From the NCBI GenBank assembly GCA_935421135.1, contig OW285189.1, positions 9,321,072 to 9,385,071 of the forward strand: a DNA stretch of 64,000 bases, given 5' to 3'. Below the pieces are notes generated by a model, which saw nothing but the letters and a program-made list of their open reading frames with translations, was not told the origin of the DNA and searched no databases. Source of the stretch: Bugulina stolonifera (lineage: Eukaryota > Bryozoa > Gymnolaemata > Cheilostomatida > Bugulidae). This document shows positions 1 to 11,942 of this stretch, in pieces (position 1 is the first letter of the stretch; the number at the start of each line of letters is the position of its first letter). The position numbers were made by a program, and so were the translations under genes.

Positions 1-299
1 CCTAGTAGTTGTTACAGCGCTACTCACCTGACACTAACATTCTCACAATTAGTGCTCGTATACTTACCTTTAACTACATTGCATGTTCAAAGTACTTAAT
101 TACCGTCTATATATATGTCTCCATGTGTTTATGCTCACTCCTTATTCATGTATCTTACTATATGTTGTTGTACATAGTCACATGAATGTTACTAAGTCCT
201 CTTTTATGCCTTTTATACCCATGTACAGAGGCCCGACCTCTCAGAATCCATTGATATTCATTTTGTACATGAATTGGACCATTATAAGCAACTTTTGTA

Positions 300-490
300 G
301 AACCCGACCTATTTTGGGTCGGCCGTCGGGCTTCCGGCGGCCATCTTGTTGCGCAACTTCCGGACGACCACACGTCGTCTTTTCCCGACGTCACGTCGGC
401 CGGAAGTCCTTATATTATATAAAGGGCACTGTTTTACTGTTCATTGTCTCAGTCTACACTTGGCTTTCAATAAAGACACATCTATACTTG
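300..490 (+). mobile_element. LTR-like promoter/poly(A) island (possible solo LTR fragment)
   Basis: A locally GC-rich block (about 300-410) contains a CCGACC/GGTCGG inverted pair, a YY1-like GGCGGCCATCTTG, ETS-like ACTTCCGG and CCGGAAGT, and a CRE-like GACGTCAC. A TATATAAA follows at 416-423 and an AATAAA at 469-474. A TATA box only about 50 bp upstream of a poly(A) signal is typical of an LTR U3-R region. I could not find convincing TG...CA ends with a target duplication, nor gag or pol nearby. It could instead be a host promoter. No coding capacity is claimed. Confidence 0.35.
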
Positions 491-831
491 ATACAGGGAC
501 TTTCTCTTCCTTTTACTAGGTCATTCGCTTTGCGAACCGCCTACTAGGTTGAACTACTCTCTTTCACTGTATAGTCTGAAGGTCGGACTTGAGATCAGAT
601 GGGTCGTCTTTGGTAGTATTTGGGCTACTGAGACCGCTCGATCTTTCATGTAATGCGAAGTCCTATTACCACTCATAGGCACTTCATTTCTGGGTCGATA
701 GTCGTCCAAGGACGACCGCACCAAATCACAGAAACCATTACAATACACATGTACTTAGCTCAGTGAATATACAGGTACCCTTGCACATCCCAGTGTCTAT
801 ACTGTTAACATATACATAGAACAACACTCAC

Positions 832-929
832 CTCTCCTTATTAGTTACGTCCATCGTAGTATCGGCTAGACTCACGGAGCACTCTCTCTTGGACTCTGGG
901 CTCCAGGTTATTGGAGGATTATACGACAT
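832..929 (-). CDS. Probable first coding exon of a minus-strand gene, partial
   Basis: Read on the minus strand, an ATG at 929 opens 32 codons plus two bases and ends at a strong donor (GGAGAG|GTGAGT, exon end 832). The peptide begins MSYNPPITWSPESKRE and ends MDVTNKE. I do not recognise the family. The rest of the gene would lie to the left of the window. Short stretches near positions 27 and 69 show donor-like CTCACC and CTTACC on the same strand, but I could not define exons there. The call rests only on the open frame, the ATG and the donor. Confidence 0.35.
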
Positions 930-2440
930 CGTGTAGTGTAGTCTACACTTCACACTGAATCACCAACTCCACCTCTCTGTAGCTAAAATCATGTTGATAT
1001 TCATGCAGTAAACGTTAAACCACTATTCCTTGTCACATTTGGAACAGGATGATGACCATGCACAGGGCATTTAATAAAACTGAACCAGTTCCTTTCAATT
1101 TATTATTCTGTTAAAACCTACATTGTACATGTAAAAACAAACAAGTTTATTGATAATGGATTACAACACTTACCAGGTATGGAGTCTGTACACAGATATA
1201 TGGTTAATATAATATACACAGATATGTTTTATATTATATTATAGTAGAAACAAGGTTGTATTATCGGGAATATCTCACAAGAACGATATGAATATCGTGT
1301 TGCGCATGAGAACAACTAGAATACAATGTATAACACTAGTAGGCATTCCAAAACAATCCTATTTGGATTGTTTGATTGTTTGCAATGTTCCTAAATATTT
1401 TCATAAAATAACAATGGTTCAAATTATTTTTCCATAAATCTCAGAAATTAAAGTCATTGTTAAGAACAATTACTAGGGTAGGAGCTTCATCTTGCAAAAG
1501 TTACTGGGTTTTTTGCAACAGTTATTGGGTCCTTCGCAACAGTTACTGGGTTCTCTGGAACAGTTTCTTCAGTTGCTAGGCTCCTCTCAACAGTTATATC
1601 AACAGACATGGGGCGCGTCTCAACTGGGGCTTTACTATTCCCTATGACGACGTTAGTGTCCTCCATATCTATCTTTTCTCTTAACCTGTTTCCATTAACT
1701 CCTACACACAAGGCTTGGCACGCTCTTCTTCAGATAGTCACATACTCACATCTCCACTTAGCGATCTTCTAACTCTTTGAGGACAATTCCTACACTTTGC
1801 CTGCAAGAAACTCCGTGAGGACGCAGGGGTCTGCTGTGCTCACCCTAGACACTTTCTTGTTCTTTGTACCTGTGAATAGTATTTGCATCGTAAAGCTGGC
1901 TGCACCTGTAATTCCTGTTCGTCATGGTATCGGTGACCTAGAGGATCGTGGACACGTAGAAACAAGTCTAGAACTAAAACATAATAAATATGGTGAATTA
2001 AATTATGGTCTTAATACAATGATGCAGGAAGACAATCCCAGTACAGTACAAGAGTGGACAAATCTCTCACATATCATACAGTGGTGTATTCCTTGAACTG
2101 CACTACTCGTCTTATGTGATCGTCAGCTGATGATGAAGACTTCAATAGCAGACTATGCAATATATTGTTATATAGTTAGAACTTCTACAGGCTAATATAA
2201 TTATATCTGTGTATTGTACTACTACTCTTTATTTCCATCTACAACCAGTGCTACGAAGTTTCTTAAAGGTACGCTGCTTCCCAGCAGAGTCAGCAATCTC
2301 ATGTACTTTACATATATATAATATATTATAATATACACAAAACATGCATGCACTATATGGAACAAAGGCCAATAAAATACTATCTCACAAATATTAGGTC
2401 TCTTTGATGAGCAAGTTTGCCTCACTTAGTCCATGCAGCT
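930..2440. other. Upstream region with a short coding-like minus-strand ORF
   Basis: No gene can be firmly supported here. On the minus strand an ATG-initiated frame at 1666-1487 (59 codons plus stop) contains a threefold imperfect repeat of the form PVTVAK / PITVAK / PVTFAR, so part of it is a DNA tandem repeat of about 24 bp. Next to it, 1754-1802 on the minus strand reads a short Cys-x2-Cys segment (AKCRNCPQRVRR) followed by a donor-like GTGAGT. The 1797-2096 plus-strand open frame lacks an ATG and looks accidental. These could be decayed exons or transposon debris. Confidence 0.2.
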
Positions 2441-5400
2441 GAGGGAGTGCCAATAATTTTAGTCCATGTCAAAGATCAAGGATGTTAACTGCTGTTACAC
2501 TCATTGAAATCCATTTTTTTTTTTCACTTAAATTTACAACTATGTGCACCACTTGAGTATCTTGATTTGACAACGACTACTTTGGTCATCTCGGGTGCTA
2601 CATATAGAAACCTAGTCCTGCCATGTTGGTGAAAAGAGGTAACATTCGATGGGAAAATGTTACAGGTAATACAGATTACTACTGAGACAATCATAGACTT
2701 ATACACAATATATAACCTACTGCATAACATTCAAACTTCAATTCGGATGGCTGTACAAGAGTGGTAGTGTGAGGGGCTACCTTATCACTAATAAAAATTT
2801 TGACATAGCAAGTAATGCAGTGTAGGTATAGTATTGTGTTACAGAATATTGCATATACTCTGTTAGAAGTGAACCACGTATATCTATTGAAGGTTGTACC
2901 AGGCTGAGTGCCTACTTAGCTGTGAATCTTTTATATGGTACATGTATGCATTGGCAATATTTTATAATGTTTTTGATTCATGCTCAACCTCTGAGGTCCG
3001 ACCCTGGGTCGACCTCTTCCTTTTTGTTGTTATTACTCAATGCCATAAGACCGAGTGCCAGTAGTCCCTTTTGCTCTCATAGTTCAAGCAAATTGTGATA
3101 AATTGCTAATAGTTCTTTTTAGCTCTCACCCTTTATACATTTTTACTATCATGCCTTGTTTTACAGGTATAAAGACTAAAGACTCTTGGTATAAATGCTG
3201 AGACCCAGGTTCAAACCCTGAATTATCAAGGTTGGCTAGGATAGGTATAAAAGCACAAGATCTCGATGAACTTTTGTGGTACAAATATAGCTATAAATGT
3301 GGGGAATGATCAGTGTCTAGTAATCTATTATTATCTGGTTGCTTTATGAAGCTCTTTGGAGCTTTCTTTGTGTGACAGTGACTGTTGATGTTTGATTTAC
3401 ATGTAGCTATGGCTGAAACTAGCTACATGATTGGAATATAGAAATATTTTAGAATCTGGACTTCAAAGTTTCTGCGTTTGTATCATAACAAATAATAAAG
3501 TGCTGAATTTTCAAAAATATTCTTTTTATATGTGATCTCTTTTTTTCTTGTTTCAAGGAATCTATCATTTAGTAGCCATGCAGGGACTTGGTTCTACATG
3601 TACATCTGTGAAAATAGTGCCATCTTTGTCAAGGGTTTGAACCCAAGACTCTATGGCATCTAATTGCCTAGCATAGTAGAGAGTACACATTACCACAATA
3701 CCAGCTTGGCATCTTGAACAAGGAAGTTACCAAAGAGTAGACTGTGCACTGAGCCATCTGCACACAAGACACCCCTCTATGGTCATCTTGCAAATACTGT
3801 TTTAAGAATCTTGAGCTGGTTTAGTAGTAATGCGTTCTGTCCACTGTGTAAGGCTATTCACGTCAGTTGAGGATAGGTTATTTTCATAGATGTAGAACCA
3901 AGTCTCCAACTGCTCAATGATATATTCCTTGCAAAAAGAAAAATCACATAATAAAAAGATCTCTTTGCTATACTTTAACATTAATTATATTATAATAAAT
4001 ACAAAATGCTGTTTTGTTCTAAAAGATTGTATAACTACATGTATATGATATACAGTATATGCACATGTATACATGTGTACAATGTATGTATTGAGGTAAT
4101 GATGTGGAAGCAGTAGGTAAGTTAGTAGGTCTAGTCAGGTGAGGAAAAGGTTGAACGTGCACAAAATTTTACAAAAAGAACAAGGTTTGGGCCATATTGG
4201 CTTGCCTATGAGTGTAAATGTAACCTATTTAGTTTGTAGAGGTCTCTGCCCTCCCTGGTAGATCTACAAAATACACTAGGACTAGGAGACTAACAACATT
4301 GCACTATGTATTGTTTAAATTGGAGTTGTGTTCTCTGTACACAAATATACAATTTCCTAAAGTAACTAGGTCATGCATGATAAGCCAATAGGGTGCAAGC
4401 ATTACTGAAATAGCTTGCATAGCCAATGGAGCTTGAAAGGGGCATAACTGACATAGCGGTTGTGGTAACTCAGCTGATAGCTGTGGTTTTGCTGAGAGTG
4501 AATAAAATTGAAGTAATAATAATTTGCTAACAGCCTTGGATTGCTGCACTCTGAAGCTCTACGTTAAACAGGTGGCTTGTTGTGACTATAAAATATAGCT
4601 TACAACATCGGGTGACTGACTCAAAACACTGCTGGTAATTAAATTTTATTTTTATTTTAATTTATTTTCTTTAAACTAAAAAAATTATTTAAAATTAATT
4701 GGAAAAATAAAATAAGACTTCTACTTTTACCAATTTTAACTAATACTCTACTGTACTAACAAGCTAGTTGTACAATAGCTTACTCTTCTGTACTTATACA
4801 GCTATTCTATTTTTTTAGTTTAGTGAAGTAAAAGTTAAAAGTAATCGTGATCTTCAGTGATAGTCATAATAAATCTGATTGTGATAGTCGGTGTAGTACG
4901 AGTCTAGGTTAGTCCATCATTGATATGCATGCCTTCAGGATCAAGGTAGGTTGTAGTTCTGGTTAGAATTGTAACTTGGGGGGGGGGGGATAGGTGGAGT
5001 GAGTGGAACCGGATGAGATTTTGGTTTCAATTTAGAATCTCTTACACATAGTTATAGTAATAGTGGTAGAATAGTTACAGAACAGTGACTTTATCTATAC
5101 TTGTGGCCACTAGTAAAATGAAAGTAAGATGTATGCATCGTCATAGTGTAGTTATTCTAGCTTTAATTTTGTTACATCCTTTGGATCCTTCATTAGGGAA
5201 AATCAAGGACATCTGTTAATACTAAAACTTTGTGATTTTTGCTGCTGCTTAAATTTGACTACTTATTGCTTCCCTCTTTTACTCTAACTAGCGCTTGCTT
5301 TAGGTCTTCACCTAATCACTAGACTAGGGCTGGACCAAAACTAACAGTTAAAAGCTCACCAAGTTATTGTGATGACTATTAAAATGTGGAAAGTATTATT

Positions 5401-8400
5401 GAAGCGATAGTCTGCAGTCATGGGACAATCACTCAATATCAGGCTTACCAAGTTTTCCTGAATTCGCAAGAGACTCCCCGATTTTCAACTTAATTTGTGG
5501 CACCCCACCCAAATACCGAATCTCCCTGATTTCCATCAGTGGAACTTAGCAAGCCTGCTCAATATGGTTCAGTCTCATGCTCAGTAAGATAGTTGAATTC
5601 CTTTCTGCAATAATAAAATATGTATTGTAATACTATTTCAATTTTTGCTTTTAACTTTACGATGATATAGGCTACTTTTAACCACAAATAGAAAGATTTA
5701 ACATAGGCCTATATGGCACTACATTGTACAACTGTAATTGCTACTACATGCAAGTTTTTCTTATAAAATCACATTGTAGGCTAATTATTACTACTCAAAC
5801 TAAAATAAATTAGTGTTAGCCTAGTGCAGTTAATGAGGTTGAACATTCAGCCATAGCATTTGCTTTTCTCAACTTGCTGTGTTTGATTTTGATTCTGATA
5901 ATTTGTTTCAATGCTGTTATTTAAATTTGAAATTCAGCGTTTTCAGCAGACTTGCATATCTGTAGCCTAGAAAGTTTGTGCTCGCTGATCATATTGAGTA
6001 ATAAAATTGGCGTAGGCCGAACAATATCAAAATGGTTTTAGGTTAAGTTTTCATTGGGCACATGTTTTCATCACATCACGTTGCATGTCTCTGGTTTAAT
6101 ACCAATTTAACATGGATTAGTCTGCGAATCCATTTGCGTTTATCGTTGGTTCACATTCATTTTTTTAACTGTAGTAGTTCGAATAAACAGTAAGTTTCTA
6201 ACTTCTCTTGCAATCAAAGATTGAGGAGTAGGAAACAGGAAGGATGAAATGATATAATATACATATAGGCCTATATTTTCGTTTTGGTATGTTGGGTGTT
6301 CAGCGAAATATAATCTCATATAAAATATAATCCTGTGATCACTACTGCCATTTTGATTGATCTGTTGACTGTCATCTACTCATCTTTGTGCTCTGTCTGA
6401 TACAAATAAAATCTCATTGCCATAACAACAGAACTGGATGTACACAAAATGGATGGGCGCTCATTTCTTGTGGAATTTCAAGATCATCTTTTTGACATGT
6501 TGACCTAATAGAATCTGTCTGTCATTTCAGCAGCGCAACTTCTATTTGCTGCCAGTCGGCTGCTAAAGCTAACTGATAAGACTTAGTCTTGCAATAGCAC
6601 AGCAAAGTTGGAATTATGACTTTTGCTGTATTTCGTTGCAATAGCTCTCAATCAGGTATTCAACTAGCAAGGTCATACATGTAGCATTCATTGTTTCACT
6701 TTCAGCATTAATGTAATTGCCTTTTGGTAAATGTGTATTAAGCATTCCAATTCCTCTTTGGTTTATGTATGGATTCCAAGAAAACAGGTTACATTAATGG
6801 ATGTGGCTTCGTTTATGTGCCATAATAGTTGCCATCATTAATTTTTCTGCTGCCAGGAGGCTAGATTCGTTGCTTGCGCTTGCTGCTAGTTTAATTTTGG
6901 TTCATTACTTTCGGGTTATTTTCTTGAGCGATGTCTTGGCAAGTTTTCTGTCATTTTGAGCCTATAATGCCTTGAATACAGGTGATAGTGATAACAAGTG
7001 CATACTAGACGAATTGTTTTGGGAATTGAAACGCCCCTGACTTAAGCTAGTAGTTTGGTGTTGTTCAGTGACTGCGTGGCTGGCTGCCTAAAATGATTTG
7101 ATAAGAGCTGGTTTATCCGTTGCGGTTTTTGCTCTACTAGTCAAGTGTATATCACCTTATCTACCTTTACCACATAGTGCTACTTATATCCCACTCGCAT
7201 ACAGTATTGCAGCCCTTCTCCATAACTTGTTTGCTCACCATCTGGCTTTTTCTAATGGAGGCAAAAGATATTTCACTCCACTGAAGAAATTGCTACAGTC
7301 TAGGTCTCCTGTTCTATCAGTGCATAATACAAGCTCAGTAACAAATAGCTAGTAACATTCAGTGCTTTGATAATGTGATACGGGTTTCATTTTACTAACT
7401 TGTATTAGTTACATGCACATCAGCAACTAAATTGGCTGGTATAATGCATAGAGGTTATTATAGCATCTTCTTCATATGGGGCCTGGCTTGAGTTGTCAGT
7501 GTGCAATAACTATCCTCATAATCAATAGAATGCTGTGTGTTGCCGAGCACAGCTTTAGGTAATTATAACCCAATACAGGCCAGCAAAAGGGGCTGCACAT
7601 TCTTGTGGTTAGCATCCATTTTCTTTGTATTATACAATGAGACTGGCTATGGCATTTTACAATACATAGTCTGCAGGCTATTTCCATAAGAAGATGCCTC
7701 ATTGTATTGAATTGAATGCTATACTTCAGGGGCTGTGTAATCACAAAATGGCTTGTTATACATGTATATATCCAAACTGATCACTGAAAGTTCAGCCGTG
7801 AGCAATCAAGCTGTCGCTATCCGTGTTTGCAGTAATGCAAGCGACCTAAAACATTACAACAAAGTCTAGCCTTTGTTAAAAATTACAGTTCATATTTCTG
7901 ATTAATATTTATTGTATAAATATGTAAATTAATCATCTCATATAAACGCTTTCCTTGAACAATAAGATGAAGCGCAGCTTTAATTTCATGTCTACTTGAC
8001 AGAAAAATTGACAGCATAAAAGCCAATATTACACAATAGGTTTATGTAACATGAGGAAAGTCTAATATTTGGGTCTAAGATCGACAGTGACTCCATCTAT
8101 GGTTGTGAGCTCGTATCAGTTGTAAGATCAATAATTAATCAAGAGCTGACAGAGTTACTTGTCTCTTAAATAATCGATTACCTTTTCAGTTTATCCAACT
8201 GGGACAAAACCCGAACAGAAAATCAACTTTCTTATTGGTGCCAAATGGGCTGTAGGATTTCTAATAAAGCTAGCATCCTGAATTTGAAATGCGAACCTGG
8301 GTAATTGGCGATGCCAGGTAATATACACAGTCCGGATATGCAGCAACAATATATTGAATTGTCAAAGGCTTTCAATTGAAGGAAATGATGCAGGCTACTT

Positions 8401-11400
8401 GGCCCTGCTCACATTTTAGTAATCTCAACTCCTTATACAGGGTTGGTTTGCAAAGCTATATTGCAATGTAACTGCAAGGAGAAGCTGTTGACTTAACTTT
8501 GCTTTAGAATTCTTTGCACCCTTGAAAGGTATAAAACAGCCAATTGTAATACCCATTGTGTATAGACACAGTCGGTTGAGCAAACACTTATCACATCTCC
8601 AAGTCTTATATCAGCTGAACTTATTTCTATTATATATCTACATTACTTTGTTGCACTACATTAGCCTTTTTACTCAGCTGTACAGCTCATATATCCATGA
8701 TACATGGCTGCACTAGATTGATTGTCATAACAGGTTGACAGCTAAGCTAAAGTGCACAACCCTGCTCATTGGAATCTAGGTATCGTTGACAGCTAAACCT
8801 GTACCTGACTAGCTTGTATTAGCCAGAGCTAATAAAGTTTTGTTCTGCTTTCATTAGATTTCTAGTAATGTCAAGAGTTAAAGTGACTAGTAACAGCATC
8901 AACAGTGATTCATAAAGTTCTAGAGCTCGGCTAGTGTGAGCGATGAGGTGATGAGTTTTCTATGGGGGATGAGGACCTCTGTGTACCTTTCGACTGCTGT
9001 GTTAATTATTTGAGCTAGACAGGAGGAGAATTGGGCTCTGTATCTCAACAGCAGCCATTTCCCACATCTTTGGAGACGGTCATTTTTCGTGAAATGCAGC
9101 TTAGGTAGCCTAATGCCAACTTTACGCAACATTGTATAGAAATGATAATGTTTTTATCGATGAATCATAATCATACTCGTATTTGTATCAAGTCGTAAAT
9201 TTGAACTGAGGAATTCTACAGAGTTGTTCATCCCAGTGATGTGTTGAATTGGCAGCAGACTTTCATTCTCTGTGATTCTATGTGTGGAATGTGAAGTATT
9301 GCATAGCCTGTTTAGTTTGCCTGTTTGAAATAGGAGAGTCTGATGAGTACTGCCAAATCGTGTTACGTTACAACATGTAGGATATATTGATTCCAAGTTT
9401 ACATACAGCCATTTATTGATAAATGACTTTGGTACAAGTTGGTCAAATCCCAGTGGGGTAATTCAGGGGAGGTTTAGCAGAGTATAATAATCAAAGCTTG
9501 CATATTGTAATACATATTATTATATATATGCAGCCAGCTAATGTAATTGTGCATCAGCAGTTGAAATTTATAAAGCCCAAACAGAACCCATTCAGAAATG
9601 ACCAGTTACATTTAATATTTTTATCTAGCTACTACCCATGTCATTGTACGCATGTTATCTAACAATTTTATTTTGACTAAAATTTTTCTAGAATATAGGT
9701 ATACCCATTAATCACAACTAATATTCTAGTCAAGTGTTCTATAATCTACTTTTAATTAAAGCATTTACTAGTATAGTGTCAGTATGTAACATTTGAAAAT
9801 TAATTATTTCAAGGAGTCATGGTACTTTATTAAATAATTTTATTTTATATCATTATTAATACATCTGATGGATGGATTGACTTCTGGCCCATTAGTTAGA
9901 AATTATGAACACTACTGGCAAGACCTTTATTGAAACGTATCTAATAGGCTACACTGTTCAGCAGTTGAAGCCGCCAGGGTAGTTAGTTGGAGGACAGAAA
10001 TGATCTAACATGATGATTCAATTACATCTAAGTCGGTAACTAACTGATAACATAATTTCTTACTGATAAAATGCAGTATGGCTCTCACATGGGGAACAAT
10101 AAGTGCTATGAACTTTGCCTGACATGGCCAACATTTGCCTGCGATTGACCTGCATTCACTTGTAGTACATAGTAGTCAGCCTGGGCTAGGGAATAAGTAG
10201 GTAGTAAAATAAGATGCTTGAGTAGCAGAAAGCAGCAAGTAGACTAGCTGACTGATGGAATACCTGCCTAGTATTTCATGCATCTACTTAATGAGGCTGA
10301 TCAGTGAATAGGTTTATAATCTGCTTACAGCATATTACTGTATATTACTGTACATTTACAATGCTCTAGACTAGATTCCAACTCTCATTATACTTAGCTT
10401 GATCTAGTATAGCCGCTCTATATCTTCGATCAAGGACTTGGCTCATTGCCCAGGGAAGTGAATTTAATGCTCCAGCTCCCTATTAGCTTGGCTACCATTT
10501 CACATTCATATGTCATTTGACAAGTGAAATGATGATATAAACCTTACATTTATGAGTAACCCTTGCCCCTTGAATGCTGGCTGAGCTGTTGAAATATTAC
10601 ACTGAAGATATGTCACTCCAGTTTATAGTCTCTGATCAAATAGATAAGCTGAAAGATGAAAAAACCATAAAGATTATTTTCGAACAATTCACAATAAAGC
10701 CCACAAATGATATTTAACATTTTGCTGGAAATATAGTGTGTATTCTGATAATGGCTTGGTCTGATGTGTACTAATAGTCTCATAAATCATGCATTGACTT
10801 TTCAGGTTGGTTGGTAACAAGAGGATTGATATAATAGATTTCTGGCATCCACAAGTCTTTCAGGAGTTGACTCAGATCTGAACTGTTGTGATTGCATTAC
10901 TCAGAAATATATAAAGTAAGTTATTTAATTGTGAATAGATGCAATATTTGTTTCAAATCAGTTAATTAATATTCGGATATTTGTGTACGAAGTTATACTA
11001 TTTGTGATTATGTGTCACCTGGAGAGATGATTGGGGAAAGGGAAAGAGGGTTTTGCTGCTTATACTTTGGAATTAAGAGTGTAATTAGGATTTCGGCCTG
11101 TTCAACAGAATTAGCTGAGAAACTTATTTGAAATATGGTTATTACCATATTATACTATTTAATAGGATGCAGTGTCACAGATCTGTCGGAGGTATAATCG
11201 AGTAAAACTGTTTTTCTAGGATTACATCCTTCATTTTGTGAGCTATCACCTGATAAGACAATTGAGTATCGTGCCAATAACCTAGATATGTTGACTAATG
11301 CCGTGACAGTGGAGATAGATGGGGGTTACGTGTCCTTAGATTCAACTATATAGAGATTGTAAGTTTATGATACGATCCTCTCTTACAGTTTGCTCGGTGC

Positions 11401-11942
11401 TGGTAATGCAAGCAGTTGACAGATCACGACTCTAGTCTTCTCTTTATCCTCATAACAGTGTAAAATGAGCATCAGACATGAAGTTTGAAGGTATGTTAGC
11501 AGAAAGCTATTACATTATATAGTATTGTCAATGGTAAACTTTTACATTACATGTATATAGTATTGTTAGTAGGCTTACACGATGCATATTCCGGTCAATT
11601 TGCTATCAGAACTTTACATCGTATTATATAGGGTAGGATATGTGCATTTGGTTGGTCACGTATCCATCTTATCGACTATTGTAATCTGCCCTGGCCACTC
11701 TTAAGTCAATACTGTTATATAATATAAGTATACTCTTGAGTTATCATTGCATGCTGACTTGGTTTGAATCCAGGGTAGTCGTATTTGACCAATTCAAACT
11801 GATTATAAGCTGTAGGACAGCTGTAGTTGCCCTGTAGTAGCTGTGATGTAAAGGTATTTCAGTACTGGGAGCGTATAATGTATGACATGGGATTTTGGGA
11901 TATGATTGTACTTCTACTACACTGTTAAGTTAATTGTCCGAG
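2441..11942. other. Long non-coding stretch upstream of the PI3K gene
   Basis: About 9.5 kb with no exon I can support on either strand. It is AT-rich with frequent stops. It holds a run of about ten G near 4980 and tRNA-like B-box fragments near 3208, 3633 and 11760. The longest open frame (7098-7352) starts at TTG and has no family resemblance. The region probably contains the upstream control region and any 5' untranslated exons of the PI3K gene, which cannot be placed from sequence alone. Confidence 0.5.
3160..3260 (+). repeat. tRNA-derived SINE-like fragment
   Basis: A near-consensus RNA polymerase III B box, AGGTTCAAACCCT, lies at 3207-3219. The upstream A box is weak. A second, inverted B-box-like GGGTTTGAACCC lies at 3633-3644, whose minus-strand context also looks tRNA-like. 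Neither folds as an intact tRNA by eye. Confidence 0.3.

Noticed and set aside
83..547. 154-codon frame at the left edge
   Set aside because: Runs through the LTR-like promoter island, begins with low-complexity sequence and has no domain similarity.
9..813. Complete solo LTR from TGTTA at 10 to TAACA at 810
   Set aside because: The ends look right but the flanking 5 bp (GTAGT against TATAC) do not match, so no target duplication supports these boundaries.
7098..7352. 84-codon hydrophobic frame
   Set aside because: Starts at TTG without ATG, and has no recognisable motif or splice context.
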